A stretch of DNA of 64,000 nucleotides from Amycolatopsis arida (GTDB lineage Bacteria; Actinomycetota; Actinomycetes; Mycobacteriales; Pseudonocardiaceae), in assembly GCF_900115565.1 (NCBI RefSeq), contig NZ_FOWW01000002.1, positions 1-64,000 on the forward strand. The letters are read 5' to 3'. The position numbers were made by a program, and so were the translations under genes. Of this stretch, positions 19,798 through 28,862 are shown piece by piece; position 1 is the first letter of the stretch; each line of letters starts with the position of its first letter. The notes under the pieces are model-generated. The model worked only from the letters and a program-made list of their open reading frames with translations. It ran no database searches and had not been told where the DNA came from.

Positions 19798-19928
19798 GTG
19801 CGGCGGGATTACCCGATCGTGGAGCGCGGACACGGCAGGAACCGCCGTGTTGGCCGGCCGCGTCGCCGGGTGGGGCGCCACGGCTCGACAGTGGACCCCG
19901 TGCGGAACGGAAGGCTTCTGAACGCGGT

Positions 19929-19957
19929 GGGGCCCCCGCGCGGCACGCGGGGGCCCC
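19929..19957 (-). terminator. hupB terminator
   Basis: Perfect 12-bp stem GGGGCCCCCGCG (19929-19940) / CGCGGGGGCCCC (19946-19957) with a 5-base loop, 20 bases downstream of the hupB stop. No U-tract follows on the minus strand. Confidence 0.7.
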
Positions 19958-19977
19958 CCGAGTAGCGGGTCGGGTCG

Positions 19978-20628
19978 CTACTTCTTCTTCTTGGCGGCGG
20001 AGGTCGTCTTCTTCGCCGTCGACTTGGCCGCGGTGCTCTTGGCCGCGGTCTTCGGTGCCGCCTTGGCGGTCGTCTTCTTGGCCGCGGTGGTCTTCGCCGC
20101 GGTCTTCGGCGCCGCCTTGGTCGCGGTCTTGGTCGTCGACCTCGGGGCGGCCTTCGCCGTACGGCTCGCGGTGGTACCCCGAGTCGTGCTGGTGGCACGA
20201 GTGCGGGTGGTGGTGCTGCGAGTCGTGCTCGGACGGCTCGCCGTCGCCCGGCTCGCGGCGGTGCGCGTGCTGGTGCCGCGCGACGCCGTGGTGCCGGTGC
20301 TACGCGAGGCGGCCGTGGACCGCTTCGTGGCGGTCGCCTTCGGCAGCTTCTTCGCGCCGCTCACCACGTCCTTGAAGGTGGTCCCGGCGCGGAACGCCGG
20401 CACGTTGGTCTTCTTGACCTTCACGGTCTCACCGGTGCGCGGGTTGCGCGCCGTGCGGGCGGCCCGCGCCCGCTTCTCGAACACCCCGAATCCGGTGATG
20501 TTCACCTTCTCGCCCTTGTTGACCGTCCGGATGATGATGTCGACGAGGCCGTCGACCGCTTCCGACGCAACCTTTTTGTCGCCCAGGCGCTCCGACAGCG
20601 CCTCGATCAGCTGGGCCTTGTTGGCCAT
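19978..20628 (-). CDS. hupB: HU-family nucleoid protein with long basic C-terminal tail
   Basis: 216 residues from ATG 20628, with GGAGG seven bases upstream. Residues 1-97 are a complete HU domain ([53 protein letters not shown]). The tail of about 119 residues has two parts: an Arg/Ser/Thr-rich segment (about 98-165) and a Lys/Ala/Thr-rich segment ending [11 protein letters not shown] with PKTAAK motifs. Mycobacterial HupB/HLP has a comparable histone-like tail that compacts DNA. It lies between ppk-mutT1 and leuCD, as in mycobacteria. Confidence 0.96.
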   Translation of the reverse strand: MANKAQLIEALSERLGDKKVASEAVDGLVDIIIRTVNKGEKVNITGFGVFEKRARAARTARNPRTGETVKVKKTNVPAFRAGTTFKDVVSGAKKLPKATATKRSTAASRSTGTTASRGTSTRTAASRATASRPSTTRSTTTRTRATSTTRGTTASRTAKAAPRSTTKTATKAAPKTAAKTTAAKKTTAKAAPKTAAKSTAAKSTAKKTTSAAKKKK

Positions 20629-20739
20629 CCCAGTCCTCCACGAAGAACTACTTGTCCCACGGCCACGTCGGCCGACTTGCGCACACGGTATTACCAATGG
20701 CGCACAAATTCCAAACGGCACGCGGAAGTTTTCCTTGCC

Positions 20740-20760
20740 GGAGGCGGATCTTCCGCCTCC
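20740..20760 (-). terminator. leuD terminator hairpin
   Basis: Perfect 9-bp palindromic stem GGAGGCGGA (20740-20748) / TCCGCCTCC (20752-20760) with a 3-base loop, about 100 bases past the leuD stop. A second GC hairpin (CCCCGGG..CCCGGGG, near 20770-20787) lies closer to the gene. The stretch 20629-20859 otherwise holds only the hupB promoter region. Confidence 0.5.
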
Positions 20761-20859
20761 CGAGGGATGCCCCGGGGCGGTCCCGGGGTGCCGTCCGGTG
20801 TGGGGCTCGCGGCCGGTGGGCGGGCCCGGAATTCCTTGCTGAGCAGGGAATCCTTGTCC

Positions 20860-21489
20860 CTACCCGCCGGTACGAACCGGGGTTCCGGTGGTGCCGGGGG
20901 CGGGGGTGGTCACCGGAAGCCAGCTCGGCCGGGTGGTCTCGAACGCGTCGATCGCGTCCGCGTGTCGCAGGGTGAGGGCGATGTCGTCGAGGCCCTCCAG
21001 CAGTCGCCAGCGGGTGTAGTCGTCGATGGCGAAGGAGGTGACGAAGTCCTTGACCCTGACGGTCTTCTCGGCGAGGTCCACGGTGACCTCCGTGCCGGGC
21101 TCGTTCTCCAGGATCTTCCACAGCAGCTCGACGTCGGACTGCTCGCACTGGGCGGCCAGCAGGCCCTGCTTGCCCGAGTTGCCCCGGAAGATGTCGGCGA
21201 ACCGGGACGAGATGACGACCCGGAAGCCGTAGTTCATCAGGGCCCAGACGGCGTGCTCGCGGGACGAGCCGGTGCCGAAGTCGGGGCCGGCGACGAGCAC
21301 GGTGCCCCGGCGGAACGGCTCCTGGTTGAGCACGAAGTGCTCGTCGGAGCGCCAGGCGGCGAACAGTCCGTCCTCGAACCCGGTCCGGCTGACCCGCTTG
21401 AGGTAGACCGCCGGGATGATCTGATCGGTGTCCACGTTGGACCTGCGCAGCGGGACGCCGACGCCGGTGTGTGTGGTGAACGGCTCCAT
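20860..21489 (-). CDS. leuD: 3-isopropylmalate dehydratase small subunit
   Basis: Small subunit of isopropylmalate isomerase in leucine synthesis. 209 residues from ATG 21489, with AGGAG nine bases upstream. [20 protein letters not shown] at the start and [17 protein letters not shown] (the substrate-binding GSSREHA loop) are intact. It follows leuC by 37 bases on the same strand, and the two gene products form the active heterodimer. Confidence 0.97.
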   Translation of the reverse strand: MEPFTTHTGVGVPLRRSNVDTDQIIPAVYLKRVSRTGFEDGLFAAWRSDEHFVLNQEPFRRGTVLVAGPDFGTGSSREHAVWALMNYGFRVVISSRFADIFRGNSGKQGLLAAQCEQSDVELLWKILENEPGTEVTVDLAEKTVRVKDFVTSFAIDDYTRWRLLEGLDDIALTLRHADAIDAFETTRPSWLPVTTPAPGTTGTPVRTGG

Positions 21490-21526
21490 GGGGTGAACTC
21501 CTCGTGGGGGTGGCTGGACGGTCGGC

Positions 21527-22942
21527 TCAGGTCAGGTCGTCGGGCGAGGAGAGCGTGCCGCGCACCGCCGTGGCGGCCGCCACGAGCGGCGACACGAGGT
21601 GGGTGCGCCCGCCCTTGCCCTGCCGGCCCTCGAAGTTGCGGTTGGAGGTGGAGGCGCTGCGCTCGCCCGGCCTCAGCTGGTCGGGGTTCATGCCGAGGCA
21701 CATCGAGCAGCCGGCCTGCCGCCACTCGGCACCGGCCTCGGTGAAGACCTTGTCCAGGCCCTCGGCCTCGGCCGACTGGCGGACCCGCATCGACCCGGGG
21801 ACGACGAGCATCCGGACGCCGTCGGCGACCCTGCGTCCGCGCAGCACCTCGGCCGCCGCGCGCAGGTCCTCGATCCGGCCGTTCGTGCACGAGCCGAGGA
21901 AGACGGTGTCGACCGCGACGTCCCGCAGCGGCGTGCCCGGCTTCAGATCCATATAGGACAGGGCCTTCTCGGCGGCCAGCCGCTCGGTCTCGTCGGGGAT
22001 GTCGGCGGGGTCGGGCACCCGCTCGCCGAGCGGCAGTCCCTGCCCGGGGTTGGTGCCCCAGGTCACGAACGGGGTCAGCGCGCCGGCGTCCAGGTGCACC
22101 TCGGCGTCGAACCGGGCGTCGTCGTCGGTGCGCAGCTCGCGCCACGCGACCAGCGCGGCGTCCCATTCGGTGCCCGAAGGGGCGTGCGGGCGGTCCTTGA
22201 TGTAGGCGAAGGTGACCTCGTCGGGGGCGATCATGCCGGCGCGGGCGCCCGCCTCGATGGACATGTTGCAGATCGTCATCCGGGCCTCCATCGACAACGA
22301 CTCGATCGCGCTGCCCCGGTACTCCAGGACGTAGCCCTGCCCGCCGCCGGTGCCGATCTTGGCGATGACCGCGAGGATGACGTCCTTGGCGGTGACGCCG
22401 GGCCGCAGCCGGCCGTCGACGTTGATCGCCATGGTCCTGAACGGGCGCAGCGGCAGGGTCTGGGTGGCGAGCACGTGCTCGACCTCGGAGGTACCGATGC
22501 CGAACGCCATCGCGCCGAACGCGCCGTGGGTCGAGGTGTGGCTGTCGCCGCACACCACGGTCATCCCCGGCTGGGTCAGGCCGAGCTGCGGGCCGATGAC
22601 GTGCACGATGCCCTGCTCCGCGTCGCCCATGGGGTGCAGCCGGACACCGAACTCGGCGCAGTTGCGACGCAGCGTCTCCACCTGGGTGCGCGAGACGGGG
22701 TCGGCGATCGGCAGCTCGATGTCGACGGTGGGGACGTTGTGGTCCTCGGTGGCGATCGTGAGGTCGGGGCGGCGCACGCGCCGGCCGGCCAGCCGCAGCC
22801 CGTCGAACGCCTGCGGGCTGGTGACCTCGTGGATGAGGTGCAGGTCGATGTAGAGCAGGTCGGGCTCGTCGCCCTTCCCGCGGCGCACCGTGTGCGCGTC
22901 CCACACCTTCTCCGCCAACGTGCGGCCCTGGGTGGTGGCCAT
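21527..22942 (-). CDS. leuC: 3-isopropylmalate dehydratase large subunit
   Basis: 4Fe-4S aconitase-family enzyme that converts 2- to 3-isopropylmalate with LeuD. 471 residues from ATG 22942, with GAGGAG six bases upstream. [38 protein letters not shown] (cluster Cys) and [13 protein letters not shown] (two further cluster Cys) are present. It is divergent from the IclR regulator across 113 bases that carry a 17-bp palindrome. Confidence 0.98.
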   Translation of the reverse strand: MATTQGRTLAEKVWDAHTVRRGKGDEPDLLYIDLHLIHEVTSPQAFDGLRLAGRRVRRPDLTIATEDHNVPTVDIELPIADPVSRTQVETLRRNCAEFGVRLHPMGDAEQGIVHVIGPQLGLTQPGMTVVCGDSHTSTHGAFGAMAFGIGTSEVEHVLATQTLPLRPFRTMAINVDGRLRPGVTAKDVILAVIAKIGTGGGQGYVLEYRGSAIESLSMEARMTICNMSIEAGARAGMIAPDEVTFAYIKDRPHAPSGTEWDAALVAWRELRTDDDARFDAEVHLDAGALTPFVTWGTNPGQGLPLGERVPDPADIPDETERLAAEKALSYMDLKPGTPLRDVAVDTVFLGSCTNGRIEDLRAAAEVLRGRRVADGVRMLVVPGSMRVRQSAEAEGLDKVFTEAGAEWRQAGCSMCLGMNPDQLRPGERSASTSNRNFEGRQGKGGRTHLVSPLVAAATAVRGTLSSPDDLT

Positions 22943-23018
22943 CAGGGCTCCTCTCGGGATCGTTCGGGTTGTCGCGACGAACGGGCGCCCTGGACCGGGC
23001 CGAGGTTCGTCCCAAGAT

Positions 23019-23047
23019 CTGGACTTCCCAAAGTTCGGGAATATAGT
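23019..23047 (+). promoter_or_regulatory. ndgR promoter with embedded palindromic operator candidate
   Basis: CTGGAC (-35, 23019-23024) and TATAGT (-10, 23042-23047) are 17 bp apart, and the GTG start of the IclR gene is 8 bases after the -10, so the transcript is probably leaderless. The spacer contains TTCCC-N7-GGGAA (23025-23041), a palindrome in the right place for autoregulation by the IclR protein and control of leuCD. Confidence 0.65.
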
Positions 23048-23055
23048 ATCGCTTC

Positions 23056-23775
23056 GTGAGACAGCATAGCTCGACGAACCAGCACAGCGGTATCGGTGTC
23101 CTGGACAAGGCGGTGGCGGTGTTGCATGCCGTCGCGGAGGATCCGTGCGGGCTCGCGGAGCTGTGTACCCGGACGGGCCTGCCGAGGGCGACCGCGCACC
23201 GGCTCGCGGTGGGGCTCGAGGTGCACCGGTTGCTACGGCGGGGCGCGGACGGCCGGTGGCGGCCGGGCGCGGCGTTGGCGGAGCTGGCCGGGGGGACGAC
23301 GGACCCGTTGCTCGACGCGGCGAGCGCGGTGTTGCCGAAGCTGCGGGACATCACCGGGGAGAGCGTGCAGCTGTACCGGCGGGACGGGATGCAGCGGGTG
23401 TGTGTGTCCACCGCGGAGCCGCCGAGCGGGCTGCGGGACACGGTGCCGGTGGGGGCGCGGCTGCCGATGACGGCGGGGTCGGGCGCGAAGGTGCTGGCCG
23501 CGTGGGCGGATCCGCACACGCAGCGGGCGCTCCTGGTGGACGCGGTGTACGGAGAGCGGACGTTGCTGGAGGTGCGCCGGCGAGGGTGGGCGCAGAGCGT
23601 GGCGGAGCGGGAGCCGGGCGTGGCGAGCGTGTCCGCCCCGGTGCGGGACTCCGGTGGGACGGTGATCGCGGCGGTGTCGGTGTCGGGCCCGGTGGAGCGG
23701 ATCGGCCGCAAGCCCGGCGGCAGGTGGGCCGCCGACCTACTGGCCGCCGCCGAGGCCCTACAAGAACGCCTCTAG
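23056..23775 (+). CDS. ndgR: IclR-family regulator (NdgR/LtbR-like), divergent from leuCD
   Basis: 239 residues from GTG 23056. The N-terminal winged helix includes [16 protein letters not shown] and [20 protein letters not shown] (recognition helix). The C-terminal IclR effector domain has [17 protein letters not shown] and [20 protein letters not shown]. In actinobacteria the IclR gene next to leuCD (NdgR in Streptomyces, LtbR in Corynebacterium, AreB) controls leucine genes and, in some species, other amino acid and antibiotic genes. The symbol rests on family and position. Confidence 0.9.
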   Translation: MRQHSSTNQHSGIGVLDKAVAVLHAVAEDPCGLAELCTRTGLPRATAHRLAVGLEVHRLLRRGADGRWRPGAALAELAGGTTDPLLDAASAVLPKLRDITGESVQLYRRDGMQRVCVSTAEPPSGLRDTVPVGARLPMTAGSGAKVLAAWADPHTQRALLVDAVYGERTLLEVRRRGWAQSVAEREPGVASVSAPVRDSGGTVIAAVSVSGPVERIGRKPGGRWAADLLAAAEALQERL

Positions 23776-23860
23776 CCCCCGCCCCCAGCCCGGCTGCACG
23801 CCCCAGCGGGCAGCACGCGACGCGGACGCGGCAAACACGACGCCGCAAACGGCAAACACC

Positions 23861-23944
23861 CGAACACAGACCGCGGACACGCGTACACAGACCGCGGACA
23901 CGCGTACACAGACGGCGGACACGTGTACACAGATCGCGGACACA
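23861..23944. repeat. 21-bp tandem repeat array B
   Basis: Four contiguous 21-bp units at 23861, 23882, 23903 and 23924. Each reads close to CGTACACAGACCGCGGACAC plus one base, and units differ at one to three positions. Preceded by diverged ACAC-containing sequence (from about 23830). Noncoding, in the 346-bp gap after ndgR, which otherwise holds the double-hairpin repeat and the tRNA terminator. It is the reverse complement of the array at 19745-19797. Confidence 0.9.
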
Positions 23945-24007
23945 GCTTCCCGGCGCGGGTCAGTCAACCCGGGCGTGGAACTCGCGCCCACCGAACGGGA
24001 CCACAGG

Positions 24008-24065
24008 ATGGGGGTCCGGGGGTGTGCCCCCGGCAGGGGGTGTGGGGGCTTGGCCCCCACAGGAC
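24008..24065 (+). repeat. Double-hairpin intergenic repeat, copy 2
   Basis: Homologous to 4791-4849 in inverse orientation. Palindromes CCGGGGGTGTGCCCCCGG and TGTGGGGGCTTGGCCCCCAC (two hairpins with short loops) are separated by a few bases. It lies between ndgR and the converging tRNA genes, directly beside the tRNA terminator. Confidence 0.65.
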
Positions 24066-24073
24066 ACAACGGA

Positions 24074-24108
24074 AGAGCCCCGTCTGCGCTTTCCGCAGAC
24101 GGGGCTCT
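24074..24108 (-). terminator. Terminator of the tRNA-Gln/tRNA-Glu transcript
   Basis: Perfect 15-bp stem AGAGCCCCGTCTGCG (24074-24088) / CGCAGACGGGGCTCT (24094-24108) with a 5-base loop, 13 bases past the 3' end of tRNA-Glu. The minus strand continues TTCCGTTGTG, a weak U-tract. Confidence 0.85.
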
Positions 24109-24121
24109 CCCAGCTCTTACG

Positions 24122-24194
24122 TACCCCCGATGGGATTCGAACCCACGCTACCGGCGTGAGAGGCCGGCGTCCTAGGCCGCTAGACGACGGGGGC
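24122..24194 (-). tRNA. tRNA-Glu (anticodon CTC)
   Basis: 73-nt cloverleaf. The acceptor stem is GCCCCCG/CGGGGGU with a G1-U72 wobble and A73. The anticodon arm CCGGC-CUCUCAC-GCCGG places CUC at 34-36. The T-loop reads GGUUCGAAUCC. CCA is not encoded. It provides substrate to the neighbouring GltX. Confidence 0.95.
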
Positions 24195-24258
24195 TTGTCG
24201 TGGTGACTTGCCTTTGTTGCGAGAGAGAACTTACCAGAGGCGGTTGCGCCCTCCGCAG

Positions 24259-24330
24259 CTGGGGTACCAGGACTCGAACCTAGACTAACTGAACCAGAAT
24301 CAGTCGTGCTGCCGATTACACCATACCCCA
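24259..24330 (-). tRNA. tRNA-Gln (anticodon CTG)
   Basis: 72-nt cloverleaf. The acceptor stem is TGGGGTA/TACCCCA with discriminator G73. The anticodon arm ACTGA-TTCTGGT-TCAGT places CTG at 34-36. The T-loop GGTTCGAGTCC is normal. CCA is not encoded. It is 64 bases upstream of tRNA-Glu and probably shares its transcript. With gltX and gatCAB nearby, it is probably charged via Glu-tRNA-Gln. Confidence 0.95.
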
Positions 24331-24422
24331 ACGGTGACACCGTTCTGGTGAGCTTCCGGAGCGGCACCGCCGGATGGAAATACTAGACCACCCCGTCCGG
24401 GGGCGGTCAGCCGCCCCCGAGC

Positions 24423-25208
24423 TCAGCGCGGCGCGGGCACGCCGACCCTGGCGAACTCGCAGACCAGCAGCTCGGGAAGCTCGGCGAGGCTGTGGATCGC
24501 GTGGACGCCGGTGGGCAGGTCACCGGGGGTGCCGGCGCGGTCGAGCCAGATGCCACCGAGCCCGGCGTCGCGGGCGCCGACGGCGTCGGTGTCCAGTTTG
24601 TCGCCGACGTGGGCGGCTTCGGACGGAGCGCAGCCGAGCGCGAGGCACACCGTGTGGAACATCACCGGATCGGGTTTGGCCACGCCCAGCTCGCCGGCGA
24701 TGGCGACGTAGTCGAAGAACCGGGCGAGGCCGAGGTCGGCGAGCTTCGCCCGCTGGTGGACGCCGGAGGCGTTGGTCACGGCGGCGAGCTGGACGCCGGC
24801 GGCCTGGAGCCAGTCGAGGCAGGGCAGCACGTCGTCGAACAGCCGCCAGGACCGGCGGAGCAGCTCCTTGCGACGGGACTCGAAGGCGAGCACGTCGGCG
24901 AGCTCGGCGTACACCCCGAGCTCCTCGAGGAAGCAGCGGGTGCGCCGGGGGTGCATGTCGGCGTAGTCGAGCTCGCCGGCGACGACCCTGGCGACGTGCT
25001 CGTCGGTGATGCGCTCCCAGAGGGGCCACATGTCGGTCCTGCCGATCAACGCGGCCAGCGCGCGGCGTCCCGCGGCGGTGAAGTCGATCAACGTGTCGTC
25101 GATGTCGAGGCAGACCAGGCGGAGGACGGGGGGACTCCATGGTCCGGGTGGCTCGAGCCGGGTGTCGACGGTTTGCGGTGCTGTCGGGGAGGCGAGCGCA
25201 AATTCCAC
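24423..25208 (-). CDS. HAD-superfamily hydrolase
   Basis: About 261 residues from GTG 25208; the first 28 residues are Pro-rich and precede the domain, so a shorter start is possible. Motif I is CLDIDDTLIDF (nucleophile Asp and acid/base Asp), motif II VTNASG, motif III Lys in VAKPDPVMF, and motif IV HVGDKLDTDAVGA. The cap type and the order resemble phosphoglycolate phosphatase/YjjG-like nucleotidases. The substrate is unknown. Confidence 0.88.
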   Translation of the reverse strand: MEFALASPTAPQTVDTRLEPPGPWSPPVLRLVCLDIDDTLIDFTAAGRRALAALIGRTDMWPLWERITDEHVARVVAGELDYADMHPRRTRCFLEELGVYAELADVLAFESRRKELLRRSWRLFDDVLPCLDWLQAAGVQLAAVTNASGVHQRAKLADLGLARFFDYVAIAGELGVAKPDPVMFHTVCLALGCAPSEAAHVGDKLDTDAVGARDAGLGGIWLDRAGTPGDLPTGVHAIHSLAELPELLVCEFARVGVPAPR

Positions 25209-25294
25209 CCAGCGAGGCTAGGGCACTTTTGGCCGTACCGATTCGACTGACGAGGTGATTACGGCTGCTCTCTTTCGGTGCGTGAGGTCTACGC

Positions 25295-26779
25295 TCAGTT
25301 GCCCGGCAGGGCGCGACGCAGCCGTCCGAGGGACCGGTCCCGGCCGAGCAGCTCCATCGACTCGTACAGCGGCGGGGACACCGTGCGCCCGGTCACCGCC
25401 ACCCGGACGGGGGCGAAAGCCTTGCGGGGCTTGAGTCCCAACCCGTCGACGAGCGCGGTCTTGAGCGCCTGCTCGATGGTGGCGGTCTCCCAACTCGAGA
25501 GCGCCTCGAGTGCCTCGATGGCGGCGCGCAGCACGGCCTCGGCGTCGGGACCGAGCGCCTTGGCGGCGGAAGATTCTTCCGGGGCGAAGGAATCCTCGTC
25601 GGCGAACAGGAAGCGGAGCATCTCGACGGCGTCGGAGAGCACGGTGACCCGCTCCTGCACCAGCGGCGCGATCGCGCGCAGCGTCGCGAGCTGGTTCGCG
25701 CTGGGCTCGACGGGCAGCACCCCGGCGGCGGTGAGGTGGGGCGTGACCCGCTCGACGAAGTCGGCGGTGTCCAGCGCGCGGATGTGCGTGGCGTTGATCG
25801 CCTCGGCCTTCTTCAGGTCGAACCGGGCGGGGTTGGCGCTCACCCGACTGATCTCGAACGCCTCGACCAGCTCGTCCACCCCGAAGACGTCGCGGTCGTC
25901 GGCGATGGACCAGCCGAGCAGGGCCAGGTAGTTCAGCAGTCCCTCGCGGACGAACCCGCGGTCACGAAGGTGAAAAAGATTCGAAGAGGGGTCTCGTTTG
26001 GACAGTTTCTTGTTGCCCTCCCCCAGCACGTAGGGGAGGTGGCCGAACTCGGGCACGAAGTCGGCGACGCCGATCCGGCGCAGCGCCCGGTACAGGGCGA
26101 CCTGCCGGGGGGTCGAGGGCAACAGGTCCTCGCCGCGCAGCACGTGGGTGATCCGCATGAGCGCGTCGTCGACCGGGTTGGTCAGGGTGTACAGCGGGTC
26201 GCCGTTGGCCCGCACCAGCACGGGGTCGGGGATGCTGCCGGCCGGGAAGCTGATCTCGCCGCGCACCAGGTCGGTCCACCCGAGGTCCTCGTCCGGCATG
26301 CGCAGCCGCAGCACCGGGCTGCGCCCCTCCGCGCGGAAGGCCGCCTTCCGCTCCTCGGTGAGGTCGCGGTCGGCGTTGTCGTAGCCCAGCTTCGGGTCCT
26401 GACCGGCGGCCCGGCGCCGCGCCTCGACCTCCTCGTTGGTGGAGAACGCCTCGTACAGCTCGCCCGCCTCGAGCAGCCGCGCGGCGACGTCGGCGTAGAT
26501 CTCGCGGCGCAGGCTCTGCCGGTACGGCCCGTACTCCCCGCCGACCTCGGGGCCCTCGTCCCAGTCCAGGCCGAGCCAGCGCAGCGCCTCCAGCAACGAC
26601 CGGTACGACTCCTCGGTGTCGCGCGCGGCGTCGGTGTCCTCGATCCGGAACACGAGCGTCCCGCCATGATGGCGGGCGAAGGCCCAGTTGAACAGCGCCG
26701 TGCGGATCAGCCCCACGTGCGGGGTTCCGGTCGGCGAGGGGCAGAAGCGGGCGCGAACTTCGGTGGGCGTCTCAGTCAT
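25295..26779 (-). CDS. gltX: Glutamate--tRNA ligase
   Basis: Class I aminoacyl-tRNA synthetase. 494 residues from ATG 26779. The HIGH motif appears as [19 protein letters not shown] (about residues 14-32) and the KMSKS motif as [14 protein letters not shown]; both variants are usual in actinobacteria. Because the window also encodes GatCAB and there is no glnS here, the enzyme is likely non-discriminating and also makes Glu-tRNA-Gln. Confidence 0.97.
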   Translation of the reverse strand: MTETPTEVRARFCPSPTGTPHVGLIRTALFNWAFARHHGGTLVFRIEDTDAARDTEESYRSLLEALRWLGLDWDEGPEVGGEYGPYRQSLRREIYADVAARLLEAGELYEAFSTNEEVEARRRAAGQDPKLGYDNADRDLTEERKAAFRAEGRSPVLRLRMPDEDLGWTDLVRGEISFPAGSIPDPVLVRANGDPLYTLTNPVDDALMRITHVLRGEDLLPSTPRQVALYRALRRIGVADFVPEFGHLPYVLGEGNKKLSKRDPSSNLFHLRDRGFVREGLLNYLALLGWSIADDRDVFGVDELVEAFEISRVSANPARFDLKKAEAINATHIRALDTADFVERVTPHLTAAGVLPVEPSANQLATLRAIAPLVQERVTVLSDAVEMLRFLFADEDSFAPEESSAAKALGPDAEAVLRAAIEALEALSSWETATIEQALKTALVDGLGLKPRKAFAPVRVAVTGRTVSPPLYESMELLGRDRSLGRLRRALPGN

Positions 26780-26868
26780 GGCTCGATCAGCCTATCCGCT
26801 TGACCGGAGGTCACTGGGCGGGCATGGTGTATTTATTCAACACAGGATGAAAACTGTGGGAGACCACG

Positions 26869-28107
26869 ATGAGCGAGCGCACGACCTGCGTCGTCGCCGG
26901 GGGTGGACCGGCCGGCATGGTGCTCGGCCTGCTGCTGGCCAGGGCCGGCGTCGAGGTGACCGTCCTCGAGAAACACGCCGACTTCCTGCGCGACTTCCGC
27001 GGCGACACGGTGCACCCGACGACCATCGACCTCCTGGACGAGCTGGGCCTCGGCAAGAGGTTCGCCGCGCTGCCGCAGAGCAGGCTCGACAAGGTGACCT
27101 TCCCGATGCCCGACGGCGGCGAGCTGGTGGTGGGCGACCTGCGCCGGCTCGACGTGCCGCACCCGTACATCGCGATGGTGCCGCAGTGGGACTTCCTGGA
27201 CCTGCTGGCCGACGCGGCCCGCGCGGAGCCGACCTTCACGCTGCGGATGAACACCGAGGTCACCGACCTGCTCCGGGAGCGCGGCGCGGTGCGCGGGGTG
27301 CGCTGTCGGACCCGCGACGGCACCGAGGGCGAGCTGCGCGCCGACCTGACCGTCGGCGCCGACGGCCGGTGGTCGCTGGTCCGGCGGCGGTCCGGGCTGC
27401 GGCCGAAGGAGGCACCGGTGCCGTTCGACGTGTGGTGGTTCCGGCTTCCCCGGCGGGAGAGCGACCCGGCCGGGATGCTCATGCCGGCCATGCGGAACCG
27501 GCAGTTCGCCGTGGTGATCCCGCGCGAGGGCTACTACCAGATCGCCTACATCGGCGCGAAGGGTGCCGACGCCGGGCTGCGCGCCGAGGGGATCGCCTCG
27601 TTTCGGGCCCGGATCGCGCGGCTGATGCCGGCGCTGGCCGACCGGGTGGACGCCCTGGAGTCGATGGACGACGTCAAACACCTGGACGTCCGGATGAACC
27701 GGCTCCGCCGGTGGCACGCCGACGGGGTGCTGTGTCTCGGCGACGCGGCACACGCGATGTCGCCGCTCGGCGGGGTGGGCATCAACCTGGCGGTGCAGGA
27801 CGCGGTGGCCGCGGCGCACCTGCTCGCCGAGCCGCTGCGCGCGGGCCGGCTCACCGGCGCGGACCTCGCGAAGGTCCACAGGCGACGGTGGCTGCCGACG
27901 GTCGCCGTGCAGGGCCTGCAGCGGCTGCTGCACCGGGTGATCGTCGAGCCGGTGATGGCCGGCCGCAGGGAGGGCCCGCCGCGGCCGCTGGTGCGCCTGC
28001 TCGGTGCCGTGCCGAAGCTCAGCTTCGTGCCGGCCTACCTGATCGGGGTGGGCGTCCGACCCGAGCGCGCGCCCGCGTTCGCTAGGCGGCCCCCACCGGG
28101 TTGCTGA
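26869..28107 (+). CDS. FAD-dependent monooxygenase-like oxidoreductase
   Basis: 412 residues from ATG 26869. FAD-binding motifs of the p-hydroxybenzoate hydroxylase group are present: CVVAGGGPAGMVLGLLLARAG (GxGxxG; quoted in part), the DG motif LTVGADGRWSLVR, and the GD motif VLCLGDAAHAMSPLGGVGIN. Substrate unknown. A TTGACC box (26800-26805) with a weak CATGGT 17 bp downstream may be its promoter in the 89-bp gap to gltX. Its last 26 bases overlap the end of the converging FAH-family gene. Confidence 0.88.
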   Translation: MSERTTCVVAGGGPAGMVLGLLLARAGVEVTVLEKHADFLRDFRGDTVHPTTIDLLDELGLGKRFAALPQSRLDKVTFPMPDGGELVVGDLRRLDVPHPYIAMVPQWDFLDLLADAARAEPTFTLRMNTEVTDLLRERGAVRGVRCRTRDGTEGELRADLTVGADGRWSLVRRRSGLRPKEAPVPFDVWWFRLPRRESDPAGMLMPAMRNRQFAVVIPREGYYQIAYIGAKGADAGLRAEGIASFRARIARLMPALADRVDALESMDDVKHLDVRMNRLRRWHADGVLCLGDAAHAMSPLGGVGINLAVQDAVAAAHLLAEPLRAGRLTGADLAKVHRRRWLPTVAVQGLQRLLHRVIVEPVMAGRREGPPRPLVRLLGAVPKLSFVPAYLIGVGVRPERAPAFARRPPPGC

Positions 28108-28852
28108 GCGTGCCGATTCCCTCGATCGTGACCGACACGGTCTGTCCGACGGCCATCGGACCGACTCCCTCGGGGGTGCCGGTGAGGATGACGTCGCCGG
28201 GCAGCAGGGTCATCACCCCGGAGACGAACTCGACCAGCTCGGGGATCTTGTGCACGATCGCCGAGGTGCGGGCGTCCTGCCTGACCTCGCCGTCCAGCTC
28301 GGTGCGCAGCGCCAGGTCGCTCGGGTCGACCGCGGTCTCGATCCACGGTCCGAGTGGGCAGAAGCTGTCGTAGCCCTTCGCCCTGCCCCACTGGCCGTCC
28401 GCCTTCTGCTGGTCCCTGGCGGTGACGTCGTTGGCCACCGTGTAGCCGAGGATCGCCCCGGGCGCCTGCGCCGCAGTCACGTTCCGCACCGGCTGGCCGA
28501 TCACCACGGCCAGCTCGCCCTCGAAGTCCACCCGGTTCGAGCTGGGCGGCAGCTTGATCGCGGCGTTGGGCCCGGTCACGCTGGTCGACGGCTTGAGGAA
28601 GATCATCGGCTCGGCCGGGACCTCGTTGCCGAACTCGCCGGCGTGCGCCGCGTAGTTGCGGCCGACCGCGACCACCTTCGTCGGCAGGATCGGGGCGAGC
28701 AGCCGGACGTCGGCCAGCGGCCAGCGCTTGCCGGTGAAGTTGGGCTGGCCGAAGGGGTGCTCGGCGATCTCCAGGACCTGGGCGTCGGGGCCGTCGCCCT
28801 CGACCGCGGCGAACGCGACGCCACCGGAATGTGCCACTCGTGCCAATCGCAT
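28082..28852 (-). CDS. Fumarylacetoacetate hydrolase (FAH) family protein
   Basis: 256 residues from ATG 28852 (MRLARVAHSGGVAF). Central KVVAVGRNYAAHAGEFGNE, then FEGELAVVIG (metal-binding Glu) and GYTVANDVTARDQQKADGQW, GDVILTGTPEGVGPM. These are the metal and substrate sites of the FAH/2-hydroxyhepta-2,4-diene-1,7-dioate isomerase family. The true substrate in this locus is not known; oxaloacetate tautomerase or acylpyruvase activity is possible. It starts 10 bases after the cimA stop, so it is probably the second gene of the cimA transcript. Confidence 0.9.
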   Translation of the reverse strand: MRLARVAHSGGVAFAAVEGDGPDAQVLEIAEHPFGQPNFTGKRWPLADVRLLAPILPTKVVAVGRNYAAHAGEFGNEVPAEPMIFLKPSTSVTGPNAAIKLPPSSNRVDFEGELAVVIGQPVRNVTAAQAPGAILGYTVANDVTARDQQKADGQWGRAKGYDSFCPLGPWIETAVDPSDLALRTELDGEVRQDARTSAIVHKIPELVEFVSGVMTLLPGDVILTGTPEGVGPMAVGQTVSVTIEGIGTLSNPVGAA

Positions 28853-28862
28853 GGACCCGAAT

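Noticed and set aside
23861-23944. CRISPR array
   Set aside because: Units are directly contiguous, with no spacers, and no cas gene is in the window.
24122-24330. Integration (att) site in the tRNA genes
   Set aside because: No integrase nearby and no duplicated tRNA 3' end detected in the window.
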